DNA of 64,000 nucleotides from Candidatus Baldrarchaeota archaeon (GTDB lineage Archaea; Asgardarchaeota; Baldrarchaeia; Baldrarchaeales; DXJG01), in the NCBI GenBank assembly GCA_019056805.1, contig DXJG01000002.1, forward strand, positions 544,515 through 608,514, in the 5' to 3' direction. The notes under the pieces are model-generated. The model was not told where the DNA came from. It ran no database searches and worked only from the letters and a program-made list of their open reading frames with translations. Shown piece after piece: positions 26,256-35,939 of the stretch; positions within the stretch are counted from its first letter, which is position 1, and each line of letters opens with the position of its first letter. Position numbers and translations under genes: made by a program.

Positions 26256-27359
26256 CTATTTGAGATTCAATTCACTTAGTATTCTGTCTATATCTATTCT
26301 TTTTTCAATTTCCTTTGCTAGATTGTTTATTTTTGAGTTTTGCATGCTTTTTACCGAGTATCCTGACTCTTCTATCTTTTTCATCGTTGTATACGTATCA
26401 TAAGGTGTTAACAAGATTGGAACATGTCTCTCTTCAGCTTTTGTTATCACGTGTTCATCAGGATAAATGTTCCCTGTTAATATCAGAGCTGCCGTTGGAG
26501 TTTCTAATGCTGCTAAAAGTATGTCGGTTCTATCTCCTCCAGTTATCACAGCCTTATCGGTAGTTATTCTTAAATATCTTAGTGCTTTTTCAGGAGTCAT
26601 TGCTCCTATCAGAAAGTTTTCTAAAGATCTATCTAACCACTCTTCACCTACGATTATTTTTGCATCTATCGCTTCTGCTATTTCTCTAGGAGTTATCGGT
26701 ATAAGTTCCCTTATGCTAGGTATTGTGCCCAATATTCTTGTTCCTTTCAACTCTTTCTCTAAAAGTATGTATTCTTTAAATTCAAGGTCTTTTTCAGCTC
26801 TTGCACCAATAATTATCGCTCCTAAATGATTTACGTGGTTTCTCTCAACAATGCACTCTACTAGTTTTACTTGGTCAAGTATGTAGAGGGGATCATAGCT
26901 TATAAGTGTGATTAAAGGCGAGTTTAGCAAGTTTGACAAGTCTATAGCTGAAAGTCCTAAGGACATACCTGTCCAAAGATAATCTAATCCCTCGGTTAAA
27001 ACTAGGTCTTTCCCTTCTGCAATCTCCTCTGCTACTTCCTTTACATATTTCCTTACTTCTTCAGTTTTTCCTGCAGTTAATATCTTATGTAGAAACTCGC
27101 GGTGATAAAGGTATGGTGTTATTTTTTGTACAGGGTCTGGAAGATTTAATTTCTCCTTTATTATGCAAGCGTCAGCGTCTCCACACTCTTTGGATTCAGG
27201 CACGTATATTCTTTGGTCTAAAGGCTTGAAATATCCAATCTTGTACCCTCTTTCCATCAAGATTTTCGCCAATCCTACTATGAACACAGTTTTTCCAACT
27301 TGTCTTTCTGTTGAACCTACTATAAGAAATTTTGAATTTTCCAACTTTCCAACCTCCAT
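26256..27359 (-). CDS. BioD-like P-loop protein with DRTGG domain
   Basis: 367 residues. The N-terminal domain is a BioD/CobB-like P-loop fold (Walker A-like GSTERQVGKTV near residue 15, then 'IGYFKPLDQ' and 'DLVLTEGLDYL'). The C-terminal part holds a DRTGG-like region (AVITGGDRTDILLAALE) typical of the N-terminal regulatory half of some phosphotransacetylases. There is no phosphotransacetylase catalytic domain. The ATG begins one base after the stop of the ADP-forming acyl-CoA synthetase, so the two are translationally coupled. A regulatory role on CoA-ester metabolism is likely, but the reaction is unknown. Confidence 0.8.
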   Translation of the reverse strand: MEVGKLENSKFLIVGSTERQVGKTVFIVGLAKILMERGYKIGYFKPLDQRIYVPESKECGDADACIIKEKLNLPDPVQKITPYLYHREFLHKILTAGKTEEVRKYVKEVAEEIAEGKDLVLTEGLDYLWTGMSLGLSAIDLSNLLNSPLITLISYDPLYILDQVKLVECIVERNHVNHLGAIIIGARAEKDLEFKEYILLEKELKGTRILGTIPSIRELIPITPREIAEAIDAKIIVGEEWLDRSLENFLIGAMTPEKALRYLRITTDKAVITGGDRTDILLAALETPTAALILTGNIYPDEHVITKAEERHVPILLTPYDTYTTMKKIEESGYSVKSMQNSKINNLAKEIEKRIDIDRILSELNLK

Positions 27360-27360
27360 C

Positions 27361-29463
27361 CTAATATTTTATTGTCATACGAGCATCTACTGCAAATCCA
27401 CCTTTCTCATAAATCATTAAGGGGTTTATATCAAGTTCACTTATCTCTTCAAAGTCCTCTAACAACTGGGATACTCTCATTATAGTTTCTTTTATGAAGT
27501 TTATATCGCCTCCAGGTCTTCCTCTTACACCTCTGATTATGTTGTATCCTTTTACTTCACTTATCATTTTTTCTGCTTCTCTTTCACTTACAGGAGTAAC
27601 TCTGAATGCAACATCTCTAAAAACTTCTACATATATTCCTCCCAAGCCAAACATGACTAGTGGTCCAAATTGCGGGTCTCTTATTCCTCCTATTATAACC
27701 TCTATTCCGCTTGGCACCATTTCTTGTACGCTTATACCATATATAGTTGCTCTTGGCGCATACTTTCTTACATTCATTATTATTCCTAGATAGCCGTTTC
27801 TTAACTCTTTTTCGTCAGTTATATTTATTTTTACAGCTCCTATGTCCGTTTTATGTATAATGTCTGGTGAAACTATTTTTAATACAACTGGGTAACCTAT
27901 CTCTTCCGCTGCTTCTACAGCTTCATCCAAACTTTTCACTACCTTATATTTTGGAACCATTATACCGTAGTTTTCTAATACCTGTTTTGCTTCAATCTCC
28001 GTTAACCTTGTTCTGTTTTCTTCTCTAAGTTTTTTGAATATTTCAGCTACTCCTTTCTTGTTTACTTCGAAAGTCACTATTTTTTCCTCCACATTTAACT
28101 CTTCAAGTATTTTCTTGTATTTTACAAGTTTTGCAAATGCCGTGACTGCCCTTTCGGGTTCTGTGTAATTTGGAATATTGTATCTTCTTAGTATATCTTC
28201 TATTTCTTCTACCTCTTCTCCACCCATGAAACATCCAATTACTGGTTTTTTCACTCGAGTTGCAACCTCACCAATTAGATGGGCTAATTTTCTTTCATCT
28301 ATGATTTGCACTGGAAGCGAGGCTGTAATTACACCATCCACATTAGGATCTTCTATAATTGTTTTGAAAGCGTTGAAGTACACTTCTTCGTTAGCATTTC
28401 CTGTTACGTCCAGAGGGTTTCTGAAGCTTGCAAATGGTGGAAGATATTTATGTAGTTCTTCTATTGTTTTTTGCGTGAATCTTGCGAATTTTAAGCCGTT
28501 TAGACTTGCTGCGTCCGCTAAAAGTACACCTACTCCTCCTCCGTTTGTTATTATAGCTATGTTTTCGCTTTTCGGTAGGGGGACTCTTGCAAATGCTTCC
28601 GCTGCATCGAAAAGTTCATCTATTCTATACGCTCTCATGACTCCTGTTTGTTTAAAAGCAGTTTCGTAAGCTATATCCATTCCAGCTAAGCTTCCTGTGT
28701 GAGAAGATACAGCTCTTCCACCCTCCTCCGTTCTTCCAGACTTTATTACAAGTATAGGTTTCTTTTTCACCACTTCTCGCGCCACTTTAACAAATTTTCT
28801 TCCATCTCTTATATCTTCTAAATATAATGTGATGACTTTTGTTTTAGGATCATTTCCTAAATATTCTATTAGATCTGTTTCATCAATATCAGCTTTATTT
28901 CCTAGATTTATGAACTTTGAGAATCCTATTTTCTCCATTATACCCTGATTTAAAATTGAGATACATAAAGCTCCACTTTGAGATATAAAGGCTATGTGAC
29001 CTTTTAAGGGTGATTGAGCAGAAAAAGTCGTGTTAAGGGAATTCCAAGTGTCTATTACTCCAAAACAGTTCGGTCCAAGAAATCTTATACCGTGTTTTTT
29101 AGCTATTTTTACTACCTCTCTTTCAAGTTTAACCCCTTCTCCACCCGTTTCCTTAAAACCTGCTGAAATTATTATTGCGGTTGGAACTCCTTTTTGACCA
29201 AGTTGTTCCATTACTTCTGGCACTAATCTATTTGGTACTGTTATTACAGCTAAATCTATTTCCTCTGGCACTTTGAGAGCAGAGGGATAACATTGTAACC
29301 CTAAGATTTCATCCGCATTTGGGTTGATCGGAAATATTTTTCCTCCATATCCTCCGTAAACCAGATTGTAAAGAACGGCATAGCCTACTTTTCCTGGATG
29401 TCTTGAAGCTCCTATCACGGCAACGCTTCTGGGATTAAATAAATTGTCTATTGCTGTTCTCAT
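27361..29463 (-). CDS. ADP-forming acyl-CoA (acetate-CoA) synthetase, alpha-beta fused
   Basis: About 700 residues. The alpha part has the CoA-binding Rossmann domain (NPRSVAVIGASRHPGKVG), 'FLGPNCFGV' and the phosphohistidine loop SSHTGSLAG. The beta part is an ATP-grasp fold ending in 'SELDINPLMIYEKGG'. The enzyme makes ATP from acyl-CoA, ADP and phosphate, the common archaeal route to acetate during peptide or sugar fermentation. The ATG at 29463 gives the family-typical start; a GTG at 29493 is in frame. It is followed, with one base between, by the BioD-DRTGG gene. Confidence 0.92.
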   Translation of the reverse strand: MRTAIDNLFNPRSVAVIGASRHPGKVGYAVLYNLVYGGYGGKIFPINPNADEILGLQCYPSALKVPEEIDLAVITVPNRLVPEVMEQLGQKGVPTAIIISAGFKETGGEGVKLEREVVKIAKKHGIRFLGPNCFGVIDTWNSLNTTFSAQSPLKGHIAFISQSGALCISILNQGIMEKIGFSKFINLGNKADIDETDLIEYLGNDPKTKVITLYLEDIRDGRKFVKVAREVVKKKPILVIKSGRTEEGGRAVSSHTGSLAGMDIAYETAFKQTGVMRAYRIDELFDAAEAFARVPLPKSENIAIITNGGGVGVLLADAASLNGLKFARFTQKTIEELHKYLPPFASFRNPLDVTGNANEEVYFNAFKTIIEDPNVDGVITASLPVQIIDERKLAHLIGEVATRVKKPVIGCFMGGEEVEEIEDILRRYNIPNYTEPERAVTAFAKLVKYKKILEELNVEEKIVTFEVNKKGVAEIFKKLREENRTRLTEIEAKQVLENYGIMVPKYKVVKSLDEAVEAAEEIGYPVVLKIVSPDIIHKTDIGAVKINITDEKELRNGYLGIIMNVRKYAPRATIYGISVQEMVPSGIEVIIGGIRDPQFGPLVMFGLGGIYVEVFRDVAFRVTPVSEREAEKMISEVKGYNIIRGVRGRPGGDINFIKETIMRVSQLLEDFEEISELDINPLMIYEKGGFAVDARMTIKY

Positions 29464-29702
29464 TACTACTTTTTCTTCTAAAATCTGTTCCACCCCTTGT
29501 CTATCATTTAAGTGTTTAAATTAAATTTGCACTATGATAATTATCTATTAGGTTATTTGTTTTATTTTCTTAAAAGTCTTTTTTGTAACAAATTTAAATT
29601 TAAAGTTCGATATTTTTAGTGATTTGCAGCCATCTAGTATAGATTTACGTAAAATTTTAATTAAAATATAGAAATCGGCTAAAATATTGAAGCAAGTCAA
29701 AT

Positions 29703-30599
29703 TTAGCGTTGTACATGATACGTTTTAATTTCCTTATTTTTCGAAACCAAAACTATCTCTCCCGGTTTTAGAATTCTTAGTGGCATATAACCTAGCTTTG
29801 CCATAGTTTCGTCAAGTTTTTTATTCATTTCTACAAGTTTTTCTATATTTAAATCTGGTAGAGTTTTAAGACCATCTTCAGCCTCTTTTATGTCCTTGTA
29901 CGTGGAGAAAAGTAATTTTCCATTCTTTTTCCATATTTTAAATCTACTTCCACTCGTCATTCTTTCTTGGGCCAAAATAAGATATGGAAAATTTCTTATA
30001 AGAACTATGAAGTTTCCAGGCTTTCCATCAACACTAAGTTCAACCATTTTTCCCAAAACATATCTTACGGATGCTACAACGTTTCGGCTGTTGATCTCCT
30101 TATCTTTCAACTGCTCTTCTATTAAATGAGGGATCAATTCGCTATCTACGACTAAATCGCGATGTTCGCTTTCAAATCGATGACCTTTCAACTTCAATTT
30201 CTTATATTCTTCCTTATAGTTGGCAAATCCACCATTATGAACAACAAAAATATTTTTGTTGCAATCTACAAAGGGATGAGTAAATCTAGCCTTTCCTATA
30301 GGGGATCCTTTACTTGGCCACCTTGTATGCCCGACAAAAAATATGAAGTATCTACATTTTTCTTTAATAGAGACCTCCAGGTCTTCGATCAGTGCATTTC
30401 TCTTAATATACTCAGTTTCTCCTTTTTCAATCATCCACATGAAACCTGTTCCAAAACCTTTTCTAGCAGTTTCCTCATCAATATTATGAGAAATAGAATA
30501 TTGATAGTAACCCTTAGAACCAACATATTCCTCAAGAATCTTCAAAATTTTTAATGTACAATCAAGATCTTCACCGATAACGCCTGAAATTCCACACAT
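29703..30599 (-). CDS. Class II glutamine amidotransferase domain protein
   Basis: 298 residues starting MCGISGVIG, so the N-terminal Cys is the nucleophile after Met removal. The HTRWPSKGSP motif and the NGGFANYKE segment match the Ntn-type glutaminase of GlmS/PurF-type proteins. The C-terminal ~110 residues do not form an SIS or phosphoribosyltransferase domain, so this is a stand-alone glutaminase subunit that would channel ammonia to a partner. No partner is adjacent; the downstream neighbour is a flavodoxin. GlxB-like or FMN-GltS-associated amidotransferases are possible relatives. Confidence 0.8.
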   Translation of the reverse strand: MCGISGVIGEDLDCTLKILKILEEYVGSKGYYQYSISHNIDEETARKGFGTGFMWMIEKGETEYIKRNALIEDLEVSIKEKCRYFIFFVGHTRWPSKGSPIGKARFTHPFVDCNKNIFVVHNGGFANYKEEYKKLKLKGHRFESEHRDLVVDSELIPHLIEEQLKDKEINSRNVVASVRYVLGKMVELSVDGKPGNFIVLIRNFPYLILAQERMTSGSRFKIWKKNGKLLFSTYKDIKEAEDGLKTLPDLNIEKLVEMNKKLDETMAKLGYMPLRILKPGEIVLVSKNKEIKTYHVQR

Positions 30600-30691
30600 A
30601 TCTACGTCACCAATTACTGGAAAGTATTGAGATAGTTGTTAATATAACTATGTTGGTTGTTGACCGATTATCTATCAAATTAGCTGTTTTA

Positions 30692-31147
30692 TTATTTGCC
30701 TATCAGAGTTTTTGCGATTGTTTCACCGTATTTTTCACATTTTTCAATTTCATTTTCATTCGGAGTTTCTATAGCATACATTCCTTCTCCAACGATCTTG
30801 ATACCATGCTCCTCTAACATATCTTTTAAACCTTGTATACATATTTTTGCGTCTTTTTCTCCTCCAGCAGAGGAAAATATGCCGCCAATTTTTCCTTTAA
30901 GTTTACCGTAAATCTCTATTGACTCGTCGATAAATTTTTTAATTGGCCATGCTGGAAGTCTAAAATAGCTTGGAGAACCTAAAACTATAGCATCTGCTTC
31001 AAGTAAATCTTTATTAGTTGCTTCCTCAACTTTCTTTAAAATAACCTCTACATCTTCTACTTTTCCTCCACCTTTAGCTATTGCTTCAGCCATCTTTTTT
31101 GTATTACCTGTTTCAGAATAGTAAACAATTAACATTTTCTTTGTCAT
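30692..31147 (-). CDS. Flavodoxin / WrbA-like FMN protein
   Basis: 151 residues. The phosphate-binding loop YYSETGNTKKMA follows the first strand, and 'GSPSYFRLPAWPIKKFID' is the second FMN loop. The ATG at 31147 is chosen because a GAGGGAG ribosome site lies six bases upstream; the frame is open further. It is a one-domain electron carrier or NAD(P)H:quinone oxidoreductase of the WrbA type. It is transcribed alone, divergent from a membrane protein gene, and its partner is unknown. Confidence 0.85.
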   Translation of the reverse strand: MTKKMLIVYYSETGNTKKMAEAIAKGGGKVEDVEVILKKVEEATNKDLLEADAIVLGSPSYFRLPAWPIKKFIDESIEIYGKLKGKIGGIFSSAGGEKDAKICIQGLKDMLEEHGIKIVGEGMYAIETPNENEIEKCEKYGETIAKTLIGK

Positions 31148-31346
31148 TTTCATCTCCCTCTCGTTTATGGTTTTAAATTCTTTAAGAATGTTAGAGACCA
31201 ATTAATCTTATTGTGTTGTTCTCAAATTTCTGCGTCTTTATTATGTAAATGAGAATCAAGTATAAATTTATATATGTGGAGTGAGGGGGTATTATAAATG
31301 CATGTAGAGTTTAAATACGGGAAGTATTTAACTGGTTGGGTACGTT

Positions 31347-32309
31347 ATGACCGATTTATCCCTCATTTTATTCCTGTTCGATATGTTTTCGTTCCTTCCT
31401 TGGGTCATTATTTTATTACTTGCTCTTAGGACATATTTTAACTATCGAAGCAAAATTTTAAGGTATTTTATCTGGAGCGTGTTTTTTCTCTCATTAGCCT
31501 TCATTTGTCACAGCATCTGGGTTTACACAGCATATACGTTCTCCCCACTAGAGCCTTTTCCTCTCGCAGAGAAATTTATGGACATATTTATAATGATCGC
31601 GTTTATTTTTATGGTTTTACTTTCAATGGAGATAGCTTTACCAAAGTGGAGAGCGATAGCCTACATAGCTTTTATTCAAGCCTTAGTCACAGCAATTCTA
31701 GAGATTTTAGCCAAGGTAGAAACGGAAAGCATAGGTTACAGAGTCCGTCTTGTTCGCCCGACATTTGTCTGCCTAGCTTTATTCACATATTTCATTATTT
31801 ATGCTAGTATTTCCGGTTTTGGTTTTATTAAAGCTAGCTTAGAAATTAGAGGCAAACCTGTTTGGAAAAGACTACTTGGTATAGGAACGACCTGTATTGC
31901 TAGCTTGATCGGCTGGTTCCAAATACTTATTGTAGCAGCACTTTATCCAGAATTTCTTATTATTGCGTATTTCATAGCGCTAATTCTGATATGGGTTCTT
32001 GGCCTAGTTTTATATTTTAGCTTGGCTTATAAAGTAGGAATTGTAGCAATGGAGTTCGTTGAACTCTTAAAACTTAAAAGACTTGACCCGCTGAGCCGTG
32101 AGAGTAGAATCATGGCTTTACTTACAGATTATACCTCTGAGGTTAAGGAATGTCCTTTTTATAATCCTAGTTTACCATCTAAGTGTCAACTTGACCCATC
32201 GAGCAGGAGACACTGGGACTGCGAGGGAAGAGTTTTTATCAACGGATTTACATGTCCTTACATACTGGATCATTTAAAAGAGAAGAAAATGAAAAAGGAA
32301 CTAAATTAA
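31347..32309 (+). CDS. Multi-pass membrane protein with Cys-containing C-terminal tail
   Basis: 320 residues with about seven transmembrane helices (residues 5-240) followed by a cytoplasmic tail with four cysteines (ECPFYNPSLPSKC, DCEGRVF, TCPY) that could bind a metal. The ATG has GGTTGGG upstream. It converges with the 282-residue gene that follows, overlapping its 3' end by nine bases. No family is recognised, and the Cys tail is the only suggestive feature. Confidence 0.65.
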   Translation: MTDLSLILFLFDMFSFLPWVIILLLALRTYFNYRSKILRYFIWSVFFLSLAFICHSIWVYTAYTFSPLEPFPLAEKFMDIFIMIAFIFMVLLSMEIALPKWRAIAYIAFIQALVTAILEILAKVETESIGYRVRLVRPTFVCLALFTYFIIYASISGFGFIKASLEIRGKPVWKRLLGIGTTCIASLIGWFQILIVAALYPEFLIIAYFIALILIWVLGLVLYFSLAYKVGIVAMEFVELLKLKRLDPLSRESRIMALLTDYTSEVKECPFYNPSLPSKCQLDPSSRRHWDCEGRVFINGFTCPYILDHLKEKKMKKELN

Positions 32310-33149
32310 AAGGTTTTTTAGCAATCCGTAGAATTCATCGGCCATATCAGCTATGTTTTTTAATGTATCTCCACCTAATTCCAATAGTTTAGTCAACATT
32401 CTTTTAAAAGACTTTTCAACATTTTTAGGAATTAACGCCAAATTTTCCTCATAGAGAGATCTTAGAACAGGGTCTTCTGTAGTTTTTATTAAGGGTGTTA
32501 CACCAGATAAAACCTTAAATACATCCATTAACAATGGGACGAGAAGATTTATTTCGTTTTCAGCTTTCTTCCAAATTTCTTTTTCACCAGGTCGAATTCT
32601 CAAATGATAACGATATAGCTTTTGCTGACATTCTATAAATCCCTTATTTACAAGGAACCTTGTAACTTCGAAACTTTTAACGGCAGTAGTAAGCATGTAA
32701 AAAGCTAAATCTAAAATATCTGGACGTATTACTTCTTCTTTTTTTAAGATAAGTAAATTTTGCGGCAAAGATATAAAATAATATTCAGGAGAACCATGTA
32801 AAATTGAATGGGCAATCGCTCTTCTTAACTCAGCCACTGCAACCTCCCAAGGTCTATTTTCCATATCGCTTACACATACAGCTATTGTAGGCCATCCTCT
32901 CCATGCAAAATGAGTAGCAGAACTCTCTGGTCCAATCTCTGAAATTCTTATACCAATCTTAGAATATATTCGTTCATTTTCCTCATCAATAAACTTATCA
33001 GCTTCATATCTACTACGAAAAATTAAAACTTCACAAAACTCTAATTTTGCATCAAGTTTTTCATAACATTCAGAAATCTCCGAAACAATATTTTCAACAG
33101 TTTCCTGAGGCACATTACCTTTAACAACAACGTAAAGATATTCTCTCAA
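32301..33149 (-). CDS. Uncharacterised helical protein with possible metallopeptidase-like motif
   Basis: 282 residues. Around residues 108-124 is 'AELRRAIAHSILHGSPEYY', which recalls a helix with histidines spaced as in some zinc peptidases, but no HExxH is present. The rest is charged and helical with no membrane segment. I cannot assign a family. The gene overlaps the end of the convergent membrane protein gene, and the DUF362 ferredoxin gene lies 49 bases upstream on the same strand. Confidence 0.6.
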   Translation of the reverse strand: MREYLYVVVKGNVPQETVENIVSEISECYEKLDAKLEFCEVLIFRSRYEADKFIDEENERIYSKIGIRISEIGPESSATHFAWRGWPTIAVCVSDMENRPWEVAVAELRRAIAHSILHGSPEYYFISLPQNLLILKKEEVIRPDILDLAFYMLTTAVKSFEVTRFLVNKGFIECQQKLYRYHLRIRPGEKEIWKKAENEINLLVPLLMDVFKVLSGVTPLIKTTEDPVLRSLYEENLALIPKNVEKSFKRMLTKLLELGGDTLKNIADMADEFYGLLKNLLI

Positions 33150-33198
33150 CTTAATTCTTTCTCCACTCCTATTATTCAGTAGTATTCTGAATTAAATA

Positions 33199-34350
33199 TT
33201 AAATTCTGAAGATTTCGTATGCCATTTCACCTAACTTATATTCTTCAGCATATTTCAACGTTATTAAAGAATCTACTATAGGTGGAAATCGTTTAAGATA
33301 TTCTACCATTGTTATTTTCGAAAACTTGTCAGAACCTTTCTCTAATATCCCTAACTCCTCTGCCACAGAATAGGGTAATCCGGGTGCTTGATTCACTAGA
33401 TCTAAAGAAGCTTTATCAACTGCCACAGGATCCGTGGAAGCTAGCACACCTATATTTGGAACTATAGGGTTATCGCTAAAAGGAAAACAATCACAATGCA
33501 CAGTTACATCGTAGAGAAAGTTTAGATATCCAACCTTATCTTTTCCAAAATGTTTTACCACTACTAAAACCGTTTCAACAACCGCCATGCAGAATTCATT
33601 ACTATCTCTATGCATTTCACCCCATTTAGAAATTGCCTTCTCTGGACAAATCGTCCAGCATCCACAGCCCCATACACATATCTCCTGATTTATCTTAGCC
33701 TTTCCATCAACCATTTCAATAGCGCTAACAGGGCAAAACTTTACACATTCACCACAACCATTACAAAGTTCAGGTTTAACATAAGGTTTTGTTTTAAGGT
33801 GATTTTGAGCCTTTCCTCTTTTTGTTACACATCCCATGCCAACGTTTTTGAGAGCACCACCAAAAGCAGTCCGAGGATGCCCTTTAAAATGTGCAAGACT
33901 AATTAAACAGTCAGCTTCAGCTATGGCCTGAGCAACTTCAACCTCTTTAAGTACTTTCCCATTTATTTTAATTTTAACACCACTAAGACCTTTAAGACCA
34001 TCTGCTATAATTATTGGAGCACCAACCGTTTCAGAAGTAAATCCGTGACTTGCAGCAACTTTAAGATAATTTACAGCGGTTCCACGAGGCCTATTTAAAC
34101 CAACACCAGTGGTATCTGTTACAAAAGGAACTCCACCAAGCTTTTTGATTTCTTCGACAATTATTCTGACATGTATAGGTCTTATATGCGTAAAATTTCC
34201 TTCTTCACCCATGTGAACTTTTACCGCGACAAGATCGCCCTTATCTATGATATTTCCTAGTCCAGCTTCATTGAAAAGTTTAGGTAACTTAGCATTAATG
34301 TTATCTTCCTCTTTTCGAACTTTAAAATCTATCATGTAAACTTTAGCCAT
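33199..34350 (-). CDS. DUF362 protein with inserted 2[4Fe-4S] ferredoxin domain
   Basis: 383 residues. The DUF362 core is present at both ends ('GDLVAVKVHMGEEGNFTHIRP' start; 'GVLASTDPVAVDKASLDL' near residue 310). The ferredoxin insert is in the middle with CNGCGECVKFCPVSA and a second, modified cluster (CVWGCGCWTICP). Such proteins are redox proteins of unknown reaction, common in anaerobes. A second DUF362 protein is at 49.1 kb, with its ferredoxin domain at the C-terminus instead. No metabolic partner is adjacent beyond the 282-residue gene downstream. Confidence 0.85.
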   Translation of the reverse strand: MAKVYMIDFKVRKEEDNINAKLPKLFNEAGLGNIIDKGDLVAVKVHMGEEGNFTHIRPIHVRIIVEEIKKLGGVPFVTDTTGVGLNRPRGTAVNYLKVAASHGFTSETVGAPIIIADGLKGLSGVKIKINGKVLKEVEVAQAIAEADCLISLAHFKGHPRTAFGGALKNVGMGCVTKRGKAQNHLKTKPYVKPELCNGCGECVKFCPVSAIEMVDGKAKINQEICVWGCGCWTICPEKAISKWGEMHRDSNEFCMAVVETVLVVVKHFGKDKVGYLNFLYDVTVHCDCFPFSDNPIVPNIGVLASTDPVAVDKASLDLVNQAPGLPYSVAEELGILEKGSDKFSKITMVEYLKRFPPIVDSLITLKYAEEYKLGEMAYEIFRI

Positions 34351-34428
34351 AGAATCTCACCCTCTCACACTATGACACTATTATATCTTGTAGCAATATT
34401 AAATTTTGCAATATATACGGAAAATTGG

Positions 34429-35289
34429 TTAAAATAAAAGTAGTATTGCTACAGCTATTAAAACAGAACCTATTATAGAATTTATTGCTGGAATTTCACT
34501 AAACAACACCACTGCAAGTATAGTTGCTGAAACAGGTTCAAGAAGAACTATGGTGGCCGTTTCATAGGGTTTTAAAGCTTTAACAGAAGCAATATAAAGA
34601 GTGTGGCCGATTGCTGTAGGTATTAATCCTAATGCTAAAAGTACGAGAAGCGTATTAAACTCTAAAGGTATATGTATTCCTCCCTGAACTGGAAGAGAGT
34701 ATAAAAATACCATCATGCAGCCCAGCATAAAATTCGAAACCATAAGGATCTTCGCATCAATCTTCTTTCTAAGATCTGCCCCAATATTCAAGTAGATGGC
34801 TTCAAAAGTTGCTGCTAAAATTGCCTCTAGATCGCCGATGATACTTCCAGTTAAAGTTGTGATTTCTGTTAAAGCAATTATTAAAATACCCGCAAAACCC
34901 AGTAGTATTGCAAATAATTCTCTTTTTGAAGGTTTTAACCCATAAATTATAGTTGATATAATCAAAGCCTGTATAGGGGTTGTATTTACAAAAATCGTAG
35001 CATGCAAAATAGTTGTATGTTTAACGGATGCTACAAAAAATATGAAGTGTAACCCGAGAAAAATACCCATTACAATATGTTTCCAGCTATAATTTTTTAT
35101 CAACTGAAAAAACAGCTTTATTTCTCTTCTAAAATGGAGTATTAGGAGTAGAATCCAGAAACCAATAAAAAGACGAGCAAAGGCTATGGAATTACTATCA
35201 ACATTTGGTAAAAGCCTTATAAAAATAGATGCAAAGCCAAAGAAAATTCCAGCCATTATTCCAATGACAAGGGCTACGCTCCTCCTCAT
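34429..35289 (-). CDS. EamA/RhaT-type transporter (drug/metabolite family)
   Basis: 286 residues, ten transmembrane helices in two halves of the EamA repeat ('GIFFGFASIFIRLLPNVDS' and 'TTPIQALIISTIIYGLKPSK'). The ATG at 35289 has GGTGAG upstream. EamA proteins export amino acids, nucleotides or other metabolites across the cytoplasmic membrane, and the substrate cannot be read here. It lies near two other minus-strand transport genes, but intergenic gaps of about 100 bases make a joint operon uncertain. Confidence 0.8.
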   Translation of the reverse strand: MRRSVALVIGIMAGIFFGFASIFIRLLPNVDSNSIAFARLFIGFWILLLILHFRREIKLFFQLIKNYSWKHIVMGIFLGLHFIFFVASVKHTTILHATIFVNTTPIQALIISTIIYGLKPSKRELFAILLGFAGILIIALTEITTLTGSIIGDLEAILAATFEAIYLNIGADLRKKIDAKILMVSNFMLGCMMVFLYSLPVQGGIHIPLEFNTLLVLLALGLIPTAIGHTLYIASVKALKPYETATIVLLEPVSATILAVVLFSEIPAINSIIGSVLIAVAILLLF

Positions 35290-35387
35290 AACTACTCTCA
35301 CCAAACAAGACTCAATTATGTTTGATGTTGCTACTTAAAAGTTTTATCTAAAACGTACGTTATCATTCAAATTCTCTGTTTTCCAAA

Positions 35388-35927
35388 TCAATCAGAATCT
35401 TTACCGTAGAAGTAATTCACAGTAAAATATGCCATTTCATAGGAAAAGTCAAAAATTAGAATTCCAAGTGTGTTCCATTTCAATATAGGAACAAAAATTA
35501 TGCATACAATTTTCAGAAAAGGCCGGTATCTTAAAATTTTAAGATATTTTCGTCCTTTTCCTTTTCTCTCGAAAAAATAATCGCCTACTTCATCTAAAAT
35601 TGCTGAAATTGTTAAAATGAAAATAATGGCAATGTTCCATTCTTTTGGAATACCTAGGAAAAATACAGTTGAAATTATGGTTAATAAGCCTAACAAATGA
35701 CAAATATTATCTATTTTACCAGTTACAGCTGTTCCAAGAATTATTGCTGCAAAAATCATATTAGCTCCAGGATATAGAGAGAATAAGACTCCTATAGAGA
35801 GACCAGACACAAAAAACATACTTGAGAGAATAATGTTTTTTCTTTCTACTCCTTCATCAGTTACTTTCATAGTGAATCCTGCTAAACCGTAAAGGATCAT
35901 AGCAATAAACGTATTCAACTCATACAC
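35388..35927 (-). CDS. Membrane protein of unknown function
   Basis: 179 residues with about five hydrophobic helices and a central basic loop (FFERKGKGRKYLKILRYRPF). An acidic 'DEVGD' is found inside the fourth helix region and a basic-aromatic segment closes it. No named family is recognised. It starts 12 bases after the MFS gene stop (35940) on the same strand, so the two are likely co-transcribed. Confidence 0.6.
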   Translation of the reverse strand: MYELNTFIAMILYGLAGFTMKVTDEGVERKNIILSSMFFVSGLSIGVLFSLYPGANMIFAAIILGTAVTGKIDNICHLLGLLTIISTVFFLGIPKEWNIAIIFILTISAILDEVGDYFFERKGKGRKYLKILRYRPFLKIVCIIFVPILKWNTLGILIFDFSYEMAYFTVNYFYGKDSD

Positions 35928-35939
35928 CCAGTTCTTGTT

